In this document: piece by piece, positions 35,486 through 44,217 of the stretch
Position numbering within the stretch: the first letter of the stretch is position 1
Layout: each line of letters opens with the position of its first letter
From: CBDAQA01 sp965198865
GTDB taxonomy: Bacteria > Planctomycetota > Phycisphaerae > Tepidisphaerales > Tepidisphaeraceae
Length of the DNA: 64,000 nucleotides
NCBI GenBank assembly: GCA_965198865.1
Contig: CBDAQA010000022.1
Coordinates: forward strand, 437,941-501,940
Direction: 5' to 3'
Notes under the pieces: model-generated
What the model saw: only the letters and a program-made list of their open reading frames with translations
The model's database searches: none
What the model was told of the DNA's origin: nothing
Translations under genes and position numbers: made by a program

Positions 35486-35980
35486 TCAGACAGCCACGGC
35501 CGTCGGCGGGGCCCCCGCGGCGGTCAACACCGACCACCGCAGCCGGTGGTGCGCCACCAACTGCGGGTCGAGCTCGGCCAGCTCCGGCTGCCGGTCGCCG
35601 AGGTTGAAGTAGGCCAGCTCCACCCGGGCCTGCAACGCCGTGTCGGCCCCGACGGTACCGGTCGCCTTGAACGTCGCCCCGGCGTCGGTCGCCTTGGCGA
35701 AGTCGACGGTCACCCGCAGCACTTCCCCGGGGGCCACGAACTGGCCGTACTTGACGTTCTTCGCTTCCTTGAGCACCGCCATCGACTTGCCGAACCCGGT
35801 CCGGTGGTGCATCAGCCAGGCGGCTGCCTGCGTGAGCGCCTCCAGCATCATCACGCCCGGCAGCACCGGGAACGTGGGGAAGTGATCCGCCAGGTACTCC
35901 TCGGCCAGGCTGACCTGCTTGACGGCCACGATGCGGTCGTCGGTGAGCTGCTCGATTTTGTCGATCAGGTTGAACTTCAA
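35486..35980 (-). CDS. 3-hydroxyacyl-ACP dehydratase, FabZ type, intact active site
   Basis: 164-residue hot-dog fold with the complete FabZ site: His33 in ADHFPTFPVLPG and Glu47 in MLEALTQ. It is the first gene of the leftward cluster, 29 nt before the ACP. Its likely role is dehydration of 3-hydroxyacyl-ACP in the cluster's pathway. Compared with the paralogue at 33806 it keeps both catalytic residues, so the two differ exactly where activity is decided. Confidence 0.9.
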   Translation of the reverse strand: MKFNLIDKIEQLTDDRIVAVKQVSLAEEYLADHFPTFPVLPGVMMLEALTQAAAWLMHHRTGFGKSMAVLKEAKNVKYGQFVAPGEVLRVTVDFAKATDAGATFKATGTVGADTALQARVELAYFNLGDRQPELAELDPQLVAHHRLRWSVLTAAGAPPTAVAV

Positions 35981-36365
35981 GTGCGATGCCCGTCCGTGGG
36001 TCCGATAAGCCGGCGTTCGGCAGGCCGGCGGTTGTATCGGTGGGGGTGGGGCAATGCAAGGGAGCTCGGCGGTCCCGCGACCGACGATCGGCCCGTTACG
36101 ACCCCGGGAACGTTTGCGCTGCGCGAAATCTCGACTGCCTTACCACATCCGCGCTCTGCCGGCGTACACTATGGGGCCGGCCCATGCACGCAGCGATGCT
36201 GTACAAAACGGGGCCTGCCACTATCCTGTATGGCCGGACACGCTCGGGTCGGTCGTCGATCGGCAGCTTATCCCATCCGGTCGGCGCGGGCCGAGGCCGT
36301 CCAAAACGTGGACCGGTCTGCGGTAACGGTATTCGCGTCGGGACGGACCCACAACCCTTAGACTC
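35981..36365. other. Divergent promoter region between the KAS/ACP cluster and typA
   Basis: 385 bp with no supported ORF in either direction. It should hold the promoters of both divergent units. The stretch 36150-36235 is less GC-rich (for example CGTACACTATG and TGTACAAAAC), the best place for a typA promoter, but no clean -35/-10 pair can be fixed by eye. Confidence 0.5.
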
Positions 36366-38216
<1,851 letters not shown>

Positions 38217-38267
38217 AGCTCCTTCCATTGCCCCGGGCCCCGCCCGGGTGCCATGCGCACCATCTTC

Positions 38268-38305
38268 GGCGTGGGACGCTTCCAGCGTCCCACGCCGTTT
38301 GTTTT
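38268..38305 (+). terminator. Intrinsic terminator after typA
   Basis: GGCGTGGGACGCT (38268-38280) pairs perfectly with AGCGTCCCACGCC (38284-38296) over a three-base loop, followed by GTTTGTTTT. Confidence 0.88.
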
Positions 38306-38400
38306 GGGACGTGTCACCCAGGCCCGTCCGACCCATCAAGCCGCGACGCCGACCGTCCGATGACCCAGCAGGGGGATCGAACCGTCCGGGGCGCACGCGC

Positions 38401-39681
38401 ATGTCCAACCGACCGCTGACGCAAGACCAACGCCGCGCCCTCTGGGCCCGGTACCACCCCGCGCCCGCCACCGCCCGCGCCGCGGCCGGCATCGGCAAGC
38501 CGCGCACCCGGCCCACGCGCGTCCCGTTCGACCGGGCCACCGTCGCCGTCCGCATCACCCACCCCGGCGGCGGCTGCCGGACCGCCGCCGTCTACGCGCA
38601 CGACCTGTCCACCGGTGGGCTATCGTTCCTCTACCCCGGCTTCCTCCACAACGGCACCGCCGTCAGCGTCGCCCTCCGCAAGCACGCCGGCGGCGAGTCG
38701 GTCGCACACGGCTACGTCGCCTGGTGCCGGCACGTCGGCGGGCTCTGGCACGGGGTCGGCGTCGGGTTCGTCACGCCGGTCATCCCCGCCAACTTCGTCG
38801 ACCCCGCCGACCCCGAGGGGGCCGAATCCGGACCGGTGGTTGACGCCCCCGCGGCCGATTCGCCGATGACAGAGGTCAAGCCCGACCCGGCCGTGCTCGC
38901 CGGCGGGCGCACCGGGCTGGCCGGGCGCGTGCTGTACCTGGAGGACCAGGAGCTGGACCAGGCGCTGTTCCTGCACACGGTCCGCAAGACGCGGCTGAGC
39001 GTGACGACCGTCGACGACGCCGCCACCGCCGTCACCGCCGTGGCCAGCGGCAGCTACGACGTCGTCTGCGTCGACCTCGACCTGGGCCCGCGCCAGCCGC
39101 GCGGCGAGCGGGTGATGGCCGAGCTGCGGGCGTCCGGGTACGCCGGCCCGTTCGTCGTGATCAGCGACGCCGAGGCCGACCGCCTGGACCGGGCCCGCAG
39201 CGCCGGCGCGGGCGGGACGGCCGAGACGCAGTTCGTCGAGAAGCCCTACGCCGCCGGCCAACTGCTGGACGCCCTGGCCGCCGCCCTGTCGCGCGAGCCC
39301 ACCGAGGATCCCATGCACGAGTCGAGCACGACGACGATGGAGCCGCCCGCCCTGTACAGCCAGCTGGCCGGGCAGGACGGCATGGCCCCGTTGCTCCACG
39401 GCTTCGCCGACCGCGCCCACGCCGCCGCCGCCGACCTGGAACGCCTGCTCGACGCCGCCGACCGCACCGAGCAGTCCGGCCTCGCCGACGCCCGCCCCTC
39501 CGCCACGGTCCGCCAGCTCTGCCAGATGCTCCGCGGTGCCGGGCGTGGCTACGGCTACCCCGCCGTCAGCGCCGCCGCCGACGCCGCCCTGCGCGCGATG
39601 GAGGAGGGCATGAACGGCCTCGCCTCCGCCGACGTCGAGGTGCGCGCCCTCCAGACCCTGTGCCGCCGCGTCGCCGCGTGA
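38401..39681 (+). CDS. PilZ - receiver - degenerate Hpt fusion protein
   Basis: A 426-residue cytoplasmic signalling protein. Residues about 35-130 look like PilZ, a c-di-GMP binder: TRPTRVPFDR, then AHDLSTGGLSF, the D/N-x-S-x-x-G motif, and a trailing GVGVGFV. Residues about 175-300 form a receiver domain with acidic EDQELD, acceptor Asp225 (VVCVDLDLG) and Lys in VEKPY. Residues 320-426 form an all-helical Hpt-like bundle in which HxLKG reads CQMLRGAGRGYG, so the phospho-His is Gln. It probably integrates c-di-GMP and phosphorelay input. ATG 38401 is preferred; the frame is open upstream into the terminator area. Confidence 0.82.
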   Translation: MSNRPLTQDQRRALWARYHPAPATARAAAGIGKPRTRPTRVPFDRATVAVRITHPGGGCRTAAVYAHDLSTGGLSFLYPGFLHNGTAVSVALRKHAGGESVAHGYVAWCRHVGGLWHGVGVGFVTPVIPANFVDPADPEGAESGPVVDAPAADSPMTEVKPDPAVLAGGRTGLAGRVLYLEDQELDQALFLHTVRKTRLSVTTVDDAATAVTAVASGSYDVVCVDLDLGPRQPRGERVMAELRASGYAGPFVVISDAEADRLDRARSAGAGGTAETQFVEKPYAAGQLLDALAAALSREPTEDPMHESSTTTMEPPALYSQLAGQDGMAPLLHGFADRAHAAAADLERLLDAADRTEQSGLADARPSATVRQLCQMLRGAGRGYGYPAVSAAADAALRAMEEGMNGLASADVEVRALQTLCRRVAA

Positions 39682-40068
39682 GGCGGCACCCGCCCCCCCG
39701 CTCGACCTCCCGTGGGACGCTTTGAGACGAAATGGGACGGTTGTCGGCCCCCCCGGGGCTCATTGCGATCGTAAATAGCTGTGGCCGAGTCGGTCCCGTC
39801 AAACGACGGTGGTGTGACCCCGCGTGTTCCGTCTCGCGCAAATTAAATGTACTTATCCTGCTCTGTCTCAAGGCTTCACTCCTGCGACGCAAGAGAGTGG
39901 AACCACAGATGCACACGGATGCACACCGATCAGAGGCCGGCCAATCCCGATCGGTGTGCATCCGTGTGCATCTGTGGTTCCAAATTCTTCCCCGCCCGAA
40001 GCGGAGCCTCGAGACACAGCATGCTTATCCCCTTTCCCGTCCCCACGGTCCACGGCAGCGGTCGGTTA
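39682..40068. other. Gene-free stretch holding a perfect 33-bp-arm palindrome
   Basis: 387 bp without a supported gene. It contains the palindrome at 39899-39981. The string GAGACGAAATGGGACGG at about 39721 resembles GACGAAATGAGACGG near 20290 in the sedolisin upstream region. Confidence 0.5.
39899..39981. repeat. Perfect palindrome of the CCACAGATG family (P3)
   Basis: Arms 39899-39931 and 39949-39981 are exact reverse complements over 33 bp around a 17-nt loop. Each arm consists of three imperfect copies of a GATGCACAC-like unit. The relative at 12722-12808 shares CCACAGATG and the mirrored CATCTGTGG. Confidence 0.9.
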
Positions 40069-40315
40069 TTACCCGGCCGCTTTGCCCCCGATGATGAGCA
40101 GCGTCCGGATGGGCAGGCGGAACTCACCGTCCGCCTCCCGCGTGACGTCGAGGGCGGACAGCCAAGCCGCGGGAGCCGCGGCCAAACGCCCGCGGATCGC
40201 CGCCGAACTGCGCCAACATGTTCGGCGCCGGGTCGACGGCCACGATTCGCGTGGCAGCGTCCGCGAACGCTAGCCCCGTGTGCCCCGCACCGCTCACCGA
40301 CTCGACGTGCGGCAT
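40069..40315 (-). pseudogene. Collapsed class I SAM-dependent methyltransferase remnant
   Basis: One frame from about 40315 reads SGAGHTGLAFADAATRIVAV then DPAPNMLAQF, the SAM-binding motif I region of a UbiE-like methyltransferase. It ends after a few out-of-frame residues. A second frame then reads DVTREADGEFRLPIRTLLII plus GGKAAG and a stop at 40069, the recognisable C-terminal strand of the same family. About 150-170 central residues are missing and the frame changes, so the gene is dead. It abuts the half-palindrome at 40319-40356, whose missing half ends at this remnant. Confidence 0.7.
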
Positions 40316-40318
40316 CCT

Positions 40319-40356
40319 CGCGACGCGGGTCCGTTCACAGGATCAGCTGGTTATGT
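40319..40356 (-). repeat. Half-copy of the cassette-type palindrome (site C)
   Basis: Read on the minus strand it starts ACATAACCAG and matches the first 38 bases of site A at about 31 of 38 positions. The rest of the palindrome is missing at the methyltransferase junction. The TAA inside ACATAAC is the stop codon of the RraB-like gene. Confidence 0.7.
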
Positions 40357-40698
40357 GCCGAGTTTAAGCACGCTGCCCCACCCGTCGTAATCCAGACCAA
40401 AGATCTTGCTGATACATGCCATTAGCCCTGACACGGAGCAGAGGATATGTTGCGTGATTGGCATTTCGACTGACACTGTCACGCCGCTGCCATGCTCGTC
40501 CGTGACTGCGGTCGCATTGCCGTAGCGATTGTCGTTTATAAAATCGGCCACGAGCTGCGCTTTTTCCACCGTTGGCGCGAGAAGTAAGAAATCGACCATG
40601 CGCGGATTTGCCAGCACGTCTCCCTTCGCATCGTTCGCCATGAGGAGGTCGGTGTCGGCTTTCGCTGTTTGCAGAAGTAGTTCTACGATTGTTGGCAC
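40351..40698 (-). CDS. RraB-like (ribonuclease E inhibitor B family) small protein
   Basis: 115 residues from GTG 40698. The core MVDFLLLAPTVEKAQLVADF, the loop NATAVTDEHGSGVTVSVEMP and the C-terminal LDYDGWGS match the RraB/DUF1260 fold, in which a ferredoxin-like domain ends in YDGWG. An ATG 34 codons upstream (40800) would translate the whole palindrome and is rejected. Base composition is visibly lower in GC than in the flanking genes. Stop TAA is supplied by the attached repeat. The real role in this genome is unknown; such proteins are common cargo in mobile arrays. Confidence 0.7.
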   Translation of the reverse strand: MPTIVELLLQTAKADTDLLMANDAKGDVLANPRMVDFLLLAPTVEKAQLVADFINDNRYGNATAVTDEHGSGVTVSVEMPITQHILCSVSGLMACISKIFGLDYDGWGSVLKLGT

Positions 40699-40711
40699 GG
40701 TAAGCGGGTAC

Positions 40712-40813
40712 GAATGACGTTCTTTGGCGGGCAACGCGACGCGCCGGGGAACGTGGAATAAGAATACGCTAACGACGCCACGCGGGCCCGTCCACAGCAC
40801 CGGCTAGTTATAC
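40712..40813 (-). repeat. Cassette-type imperfect palindrome (site B)
   Basis: On the minus strand it begins GTATAACTAGCCGGTGCTGT and ends GAACGTCATTC. The interior GCGTCGCGTTG is shared with site A. The arms pair imperfectly (GGACGGGC against GCCCGCC) with bulges. The TAA in GTATAAC is the stop codon of the gene at 40808-41098. Confidence 0.8.
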
Positions 40814-41098
40814 GGCCTCCCGGACTGCCGGCCCGCTCAGGATGACGGGAAACTCGGCCCGACGCTGCTCGTTGCGGGCCTTCCGAGCCGCGTTGTCCCA
40901 AGCGGCGGCCCGAGCGCCGAGCCACGGCATGGCGAAGGCCAGCAGAGTCTGACTCGCAAGGATGCCGATTGCCTTCACCGCGCCAGTGCCCTCGTCGATG
41001 AAGATCGCCCCTGGAACAGCGAAGACGAACAGCGACGGAAGCAGCAGCACCGCGTACGCAACCCTGAAATACCAAGTTCGCCAGTACCGCATGGCCAT
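40808..41098 (-). CDS. Small membrane protein, cassette ORF
   Basis: 96 residues starting MAMRYWRTWYFRVAYAVLLL, with two hydrophobic helices (VAYAVLLLPSLFVFAVPG and AIGILASQTLLAFAMPWLGA) and a basic tail (ARKARNEQRRAEF). No family recognised. The start lies 5 nt after site A, and the stop codon belongs to site B, so the ORF fills its unit from edge to edge as integron cassette genes do. A start at 41188 would require translating site A. Confidence 0.65.
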   Translation of the reverse strand: MAMRYWRTWYFRVAYAVLLLPSLFVFAVPGAIFIDEGTGAVKAIGILASQTLLAFAMPWLGARAAAWDNAARKARNEQRRAEFPVILSGPAVREAV

Positions 41099-41103
41099 AT
41101 GAC

Positions 41104-41206
41104 GGATGACATTCTGTGGCGGCCAACGCGACGCGCTGAAGAGCATTACACCAAGGACATACTTTCGACGCGACGCGAGGCCGTCCACAGCATTGGCTGG
41201 TTATGC
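41104..41206 (-). repeat. Cassette-type imperfect palindrome (site A)
   Basis: On the minus strand it begins GCATAACCAGCCAATGCTGT and ends GAATGTCATCC, 103 bp. CAATGCTGTGG pairs with CCACAGAATG with one extrahelical base, and GGCC with GGCC. The last heptamer GTCATCC is near, but not equal to, the GTTRRRY core of attC sites. Confidence 0.8.
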
Positions 41207-41226
41207 AGCAGGCCGGGTGGCCATGC

Positions 41227-41580
41227 CTACCGCAGGTTTCCCGTTAATGCGCCGACGATAAGCAGTAGCAGAAATGGCACGCCCACCAACGGCACGAGCA
41301 CATGCGCTGAACTGCTAAGCGACACGAACCATGGTCGGCGACGTGTCCGGTAGATCCTGCGATATCGCGTAACGCAAACGAACCCGAGGATCACGCCGAT
41401 GAGCAGGAGTGGCCAAAAAAGATATCCGATTGCCCGCGGCACGTCCTGCCATTGATGTGCCACGTACGTGATGAACGCGAACGCGCCTGGCAAGCAGGTG
41501 AGCAGGGCCGAACGTGCTGACACCCCGCCGGCGTCTGCTGCCGTCATCTCGAAGTCAATGACGTTCGCCTCCCGCTGCAT
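41227..41580 (-). CDS. Small membrane protein, first cassette ORF
   Basis: 117 residues with a soluble start (MQREANVIDFEMTAADAGG) and three hydrophobic segments: SALLTCLPGAFAFITYVA, AIGYLFWPLLLIGVILGFVC and HVLVPLVGVPFLLLLIVGAL. A basic RYRRIYRTRRRP loop lies between the second and third. No family recognised. A TATAAT box ends 9 nt before the ATG, which fits a leaderless transcript. It is the promoter-proximal member of the small-ORF array. Confidence 0.65.
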   Translation of the reverse strand: MQREANVIDFEMTAADAGGVSARSALLTCLPGAFAFITYVAHQWQDVPRAIGYLFWPLLLIGVILGFVCVTRYRRIYRTRRRPWFVSLSSSAHVLVPLVGVPFLLLLIVGALTGNLR

Positions 41581-41588
41581 GACTACCT

Positions 41589-41594
41589 ATTATA
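41589..41594 (-). promoter_or_regulatory. Perfect TATAAT -10 box, probably leaderless promoter of the small-ORF array
   Basis: TATAAT on the minus strand at 41594-41589, with the ATG at 41580. Transcription starting about 7 nt downstream would begin at or next to the start codon. No good TTGACA is seen 17 nt upstream. Perfect -10 boxes are scarce in this high-GC window. Confidence 0.5.
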
Positions 41595-41775
41595 CCACCT
41601 GCAGCGCACCCTATCAGGTTGAGCCGTTGCCCGGCCACAGCGTACCGTAGTGGACGTGCGGCGGGGCGGCAACGTCTCGATCGGCATAACCGCATCTGGC
41701 CAAAATGGGGTATAGCGATCGCTAACATCACAACGGCGGGCAGCCGGTGTGAGATGCCACCGCCCACGGCCGCGT

Positions 41776-42777
41776 TCACCGCTTAGCGCGCAGCTCTGCC
41801 CACCACTTCGCCAGGTCGGCCGGCCAGGCGGCGTCGTACGCCAGCGACTTGCCGGTGATCGGGTGGACGAACTCCACGCGCTGCGAGTGCAGCACCTGAC
41901 GCGGGGCGCCGCTGTGGTCCTCGATCAGCAGCCGGCGCGGCTCGCGCCACTTCGGCGTGCCGCCGCGATACTTGGGGTCGCCGCAGAGGGGGTGGCCCGC
42001 CTCGGACAGGTGGATGCGGATCTGATGCGTCCGGCCGGTCTCCAGCGTGCAGTCGACCACCGTGTAGTCGCTGCGGACGTGCTCGACCGGCCGCACGTGC
42101 GTGACGGCCCGCTGGGCGTCGGGGTCGTCCTGGCCCAGCTGGGACGTGCCGCGCATGCCGTCGCCGCGGTTGCGGGTCAGGTGGCTCTCGTAGGTCGTGG
42201 GCACCCTGAGGTTGCCGTGGACGACGGCCCGGTACGACCGCTCGATCTCGTGGCGCGAGAACAGCCCGATCAGCTTCGCCTCGGCCACGGCCGACAGGGC
42301 GTACAGCATCAGGCCGCTGGTGTCCCGGTCGAGCCGATGCACCGGCCGGACCCGCCAGTCGACGGCCACCTGTTTCGAGCGTGGCCTCGGCAGCCGCTTC
42401 TGCAGCAGCTCGTCCAGCGTGGGCTCGCGGCCCTTCCGCCGCTCGTCCCACCCGGCCTCCTCGGGGTTCCGCACGCTCAGCACGCCGGCCGGCTTCTCGA
42501 CGACGACCAGGTGATCGTCCAGGTACCGCACGACCAGCGCCCCCGCCTCCGGCGGCGGCTTCAGGGCCGCGGTGAGGATGGTGACCGTCTCGCCGGCCGA
42601 CAGTCGGCGCGCGTCGTCCACGCACAGCGTGCCGTTCACCTTCACGCGCCGGGCCTCGATCAGCTGCCGCACCTGCGACCAGCTCATGGGGGTTCCGCGG
42701 GCGCGCAGCGCCGCCGCCAGCGTTTGCCCCGCATCCGACGGGGCCACGGTGAACGGCTGGGGAAGCTCGCTGGACAT
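41776..42777 (-). CDS. RluA-family 23S rRNA/tRNA pseudouridine synthase with S4 domain
   Basis: 333 residues: an S4 RNA-binding domain (about 15-75, with MSWSQVRQLIEARRVKVNG), then the RluA catalytic domain. The catalytic Asp is Asp150 in HRLDRDTSGL. ETGRTHQIRIHLSEAGHPL and GDPKYRG are family blocks. The insertion around residues 100-140 (NPEEAGWDERRKGREP) is longer than in RluD. The target uridine cannot be told. The start MSSELPQPF at 42777 is preferred over a 9-codon extension. Immediately upstream is a P2 hairpin. Confidence 0.92.
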   Translation of the reverse strand: MSSELPQPFTVAPSDAGQTLAAALRARGTPMSWSQVRQLIEARRVKVNGTLCVDDARRLSAGETVTILTAALKPPPEAGALVVRYLDDHLVVVEKPAGVLSVRNPEEAGWDERRKGREPTLDELLQKRLPRPRSKQVAVDWRVRPVHRLDRDTSGLMLYALSAVAEAKLIGLFSRHEIERSYRAVVHGNLRVPTTYESHLTRNRGDGMRGTSQLGQDDPDAQRAVTHVRPVEHVRSDYTVVDCTLETGRTHQIRIHLSEAGHPLCGDPKYRGGTPKWREPRRLLIEDHSGAPRQVLHSQRVEFVHPITGKSLAYDAAWPADLAKWWAELRAKR

Positions 42778-42805
42778 ACCGCTCGACTTACGGCCCGCGC
42801 CCACG

Positions 42806-42886
42806 AAGCCGGCGTCTGAGGTACGCCGAAGACCCGGATCGGACCGCGAGCGATCCGGGTCTTCGGCGTACCTCAGACCCCGGCTT
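42806..42886. repeat. Perfect 24-bp-arm hairpin, repeat family P2
   Basis: Arms 42817-42840 and 42852-42875 are exact reverse complements with an 11-nt loop, flanked by AAGCCGG and CCGGCTT. Compared with 7838-7896 the outer arm differs (GGTACGCC here, GGTGCTGC there), and the partner arm differs in step. Confidence 0.9.
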
Positions 42887-42961
42887 GGGCCACCGTGTTC
42901 ACGTTTCCTCAGGCAGTCGCGCGAGGGAGTAGGGGGCCGTCGACAGGTTCCGCCGGACCCG

Positions 42962-43948
42962 TCACACCGCCTGCGGCGCGGCGGCGCGGCGCTGCATCGC
43001 CTCGATCAGGTCGGGCACCTCGATCGCCAGCCGGCTGTTGGGGTACTCGGTGCGGACGATCTCGCCGAGGCGGGCCACCTCGGCGCCGTTGCCCTCGTGG
43101 ACGGCCTTGACGATCTGGTCGCGGATGCTGTTGATCCGGTCCTTGAACAGGCCGCGGACCGTCTCCTGCATGCTGCTGGCCTCGGCGGGGGTGAGGTAGG
43201 GGTCGAGGCGGCGGAGGATCTCCAGCGCGGCGTCGAAGTCGTGCCGGCCGGCGGCCGACTCCATGCTCTCGCGCAGCTGCCGCTTGAGGCCCTGCCGGCG
43301 CTGCTCGATGGCGGCGGGCAACTGCTGCACGCGCGGCTCGTTGGGGTAGAGCTGCATGACGCGCTCGGCCTCGCGCATGGCCTGCGTCCACTGCTCGGCC
43401 TGCACGTGCTGCTCTACCCCGTTGATCCCCTCGGTCACCAGCCGCTGCACCACCTCGGTGCGGTTGTTGTTGATGTCGGCCCGCAGGACGGCCGCCTCCT
43501 GCACGTAGCCGAACTCGCGCTCCATGTCGTTGGCCAGCACCAGGGCGGCGTCCCAGTCCTTGGCGTTCATCTCCTCGCGGATCGCGTCCCGCAGCGCCTG
43601 GCGGTCCTTGCTGCGGTAGGCGACGGCCTTGGCGCGGTCGCTGAGCAGCTGCTGCTGGCTGAGGGTGCTCAGCAGGTCGGCCATCTGGTGCAGCCGGCCG
43701 TCGAGCGCCTTGACGTACCCGGACCGCTCGGCCTCGGCGGCGACGCGCCACCTGTTCATGCTCAGCGACAGCACCCACGCCACCACCACGACCATCGTGG
43801 CGATGATCCCGTCCGACAGCAGCACCAGCGTGTGGTTGCCCGTCATCGCAAGGTAGATGCCCACCCCCAGCACCACGAACGCGGCGAACAGGGCGGCGGC
43901 GAACACCGCCGTATAGGAGCCATCGGACGGGGGACGGGGCTGTTCCAC
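42962..43948 (-). CDS. Membrane-anchored protein with TPR-like helical repeats
   Basis: 328 residues: two N-terminal helices (FAAALFAAFVVLGVGIYLAM and IIATMVVVVAWVLSLSM), then an all-helical cytoplasmic or periplasmic domain with TPR-like pairs such as KDWDAALVLANDMEREF and EQWTQAMREAERVMQLYPNE. No enzyme motif. It could be a scaffold or envelope-organisation factor; this is only inference. The start at 43948 is the first Met before helix 1. A GTTGACAC/GTGTCAAC inverted pair flanks its upstream region (about 43963-44032). Confidence 0.7.
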   Translation of the reverse strand: MEQPRPPSDGSYTAVFAAALFAAFVVLGVGIYLAMTGNHTLVLLSDGIIATMVVVVAWVLSLSMNRWRVAAEAERSGYVKALDGRLHQMADLLSTLSQQQLLSDRAKAVAYRSKDRQALRDAIREEMNAKDWDAALVLANDMEREFGYVQEAAVLRADINNNRTEVVQRLVTEGINGVEQHVQAEQWTQAMREAERVMQLYPNEPRVQQLPAAIEQRRQGLKRQLRESMESAAGRHDFDAALEILRRLDPYLTPAEASSMQETVRGLFKDRINSIRDQIVKAVHEGNGAEVARLGEIVRTEYPNSRLAIEVPDLIEAMQRRAAAPQAV

Positions 43949-44217
43949 GGGCGACCTCGCGAGTTGACACGGCGAACCGGGCGGGACGGTCCGAAGTCTA
44001 GCGGCGAGGCAAATTTGGTGTCAACGCCGAACCCGACGTCCAGCGGTGCCGCGGTCGGAAGACGGCTCGCCACGAGGACGCTTCGGCGCGCGGCTCTTTC
44101 CTCCGACCGGCCCCCGAGGTGCGGCCACCGCGCGCTGTCGCCGCCGACCGTCGCCAGTTGCGGTCTGCCGCGTCGCATGGGATACAAGTGCCGCAACATC
44201 AGGCTGGGAGATCCCGA

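Noticed and set aside
40699..41188. Longer starts for the two cassette ORFs at 40800 and 41188
   Set aside because: Both would translate the intervening palindromes, and the two extensions only resemble each other because the repeats do.
39899..41206. CRISPR array
   Set aside because: The repeats are few, about 100 bp, far apart and palindromic, with genes between them; there are no regular spacers and no cas genes.
43963..44032. GTTGACAC/GTGTCAAC inverted pair as an operator
   Set aside because: The arms are about 60 nt apart and only 8 bp long; this can occur by chance and no regulator is linked to it.
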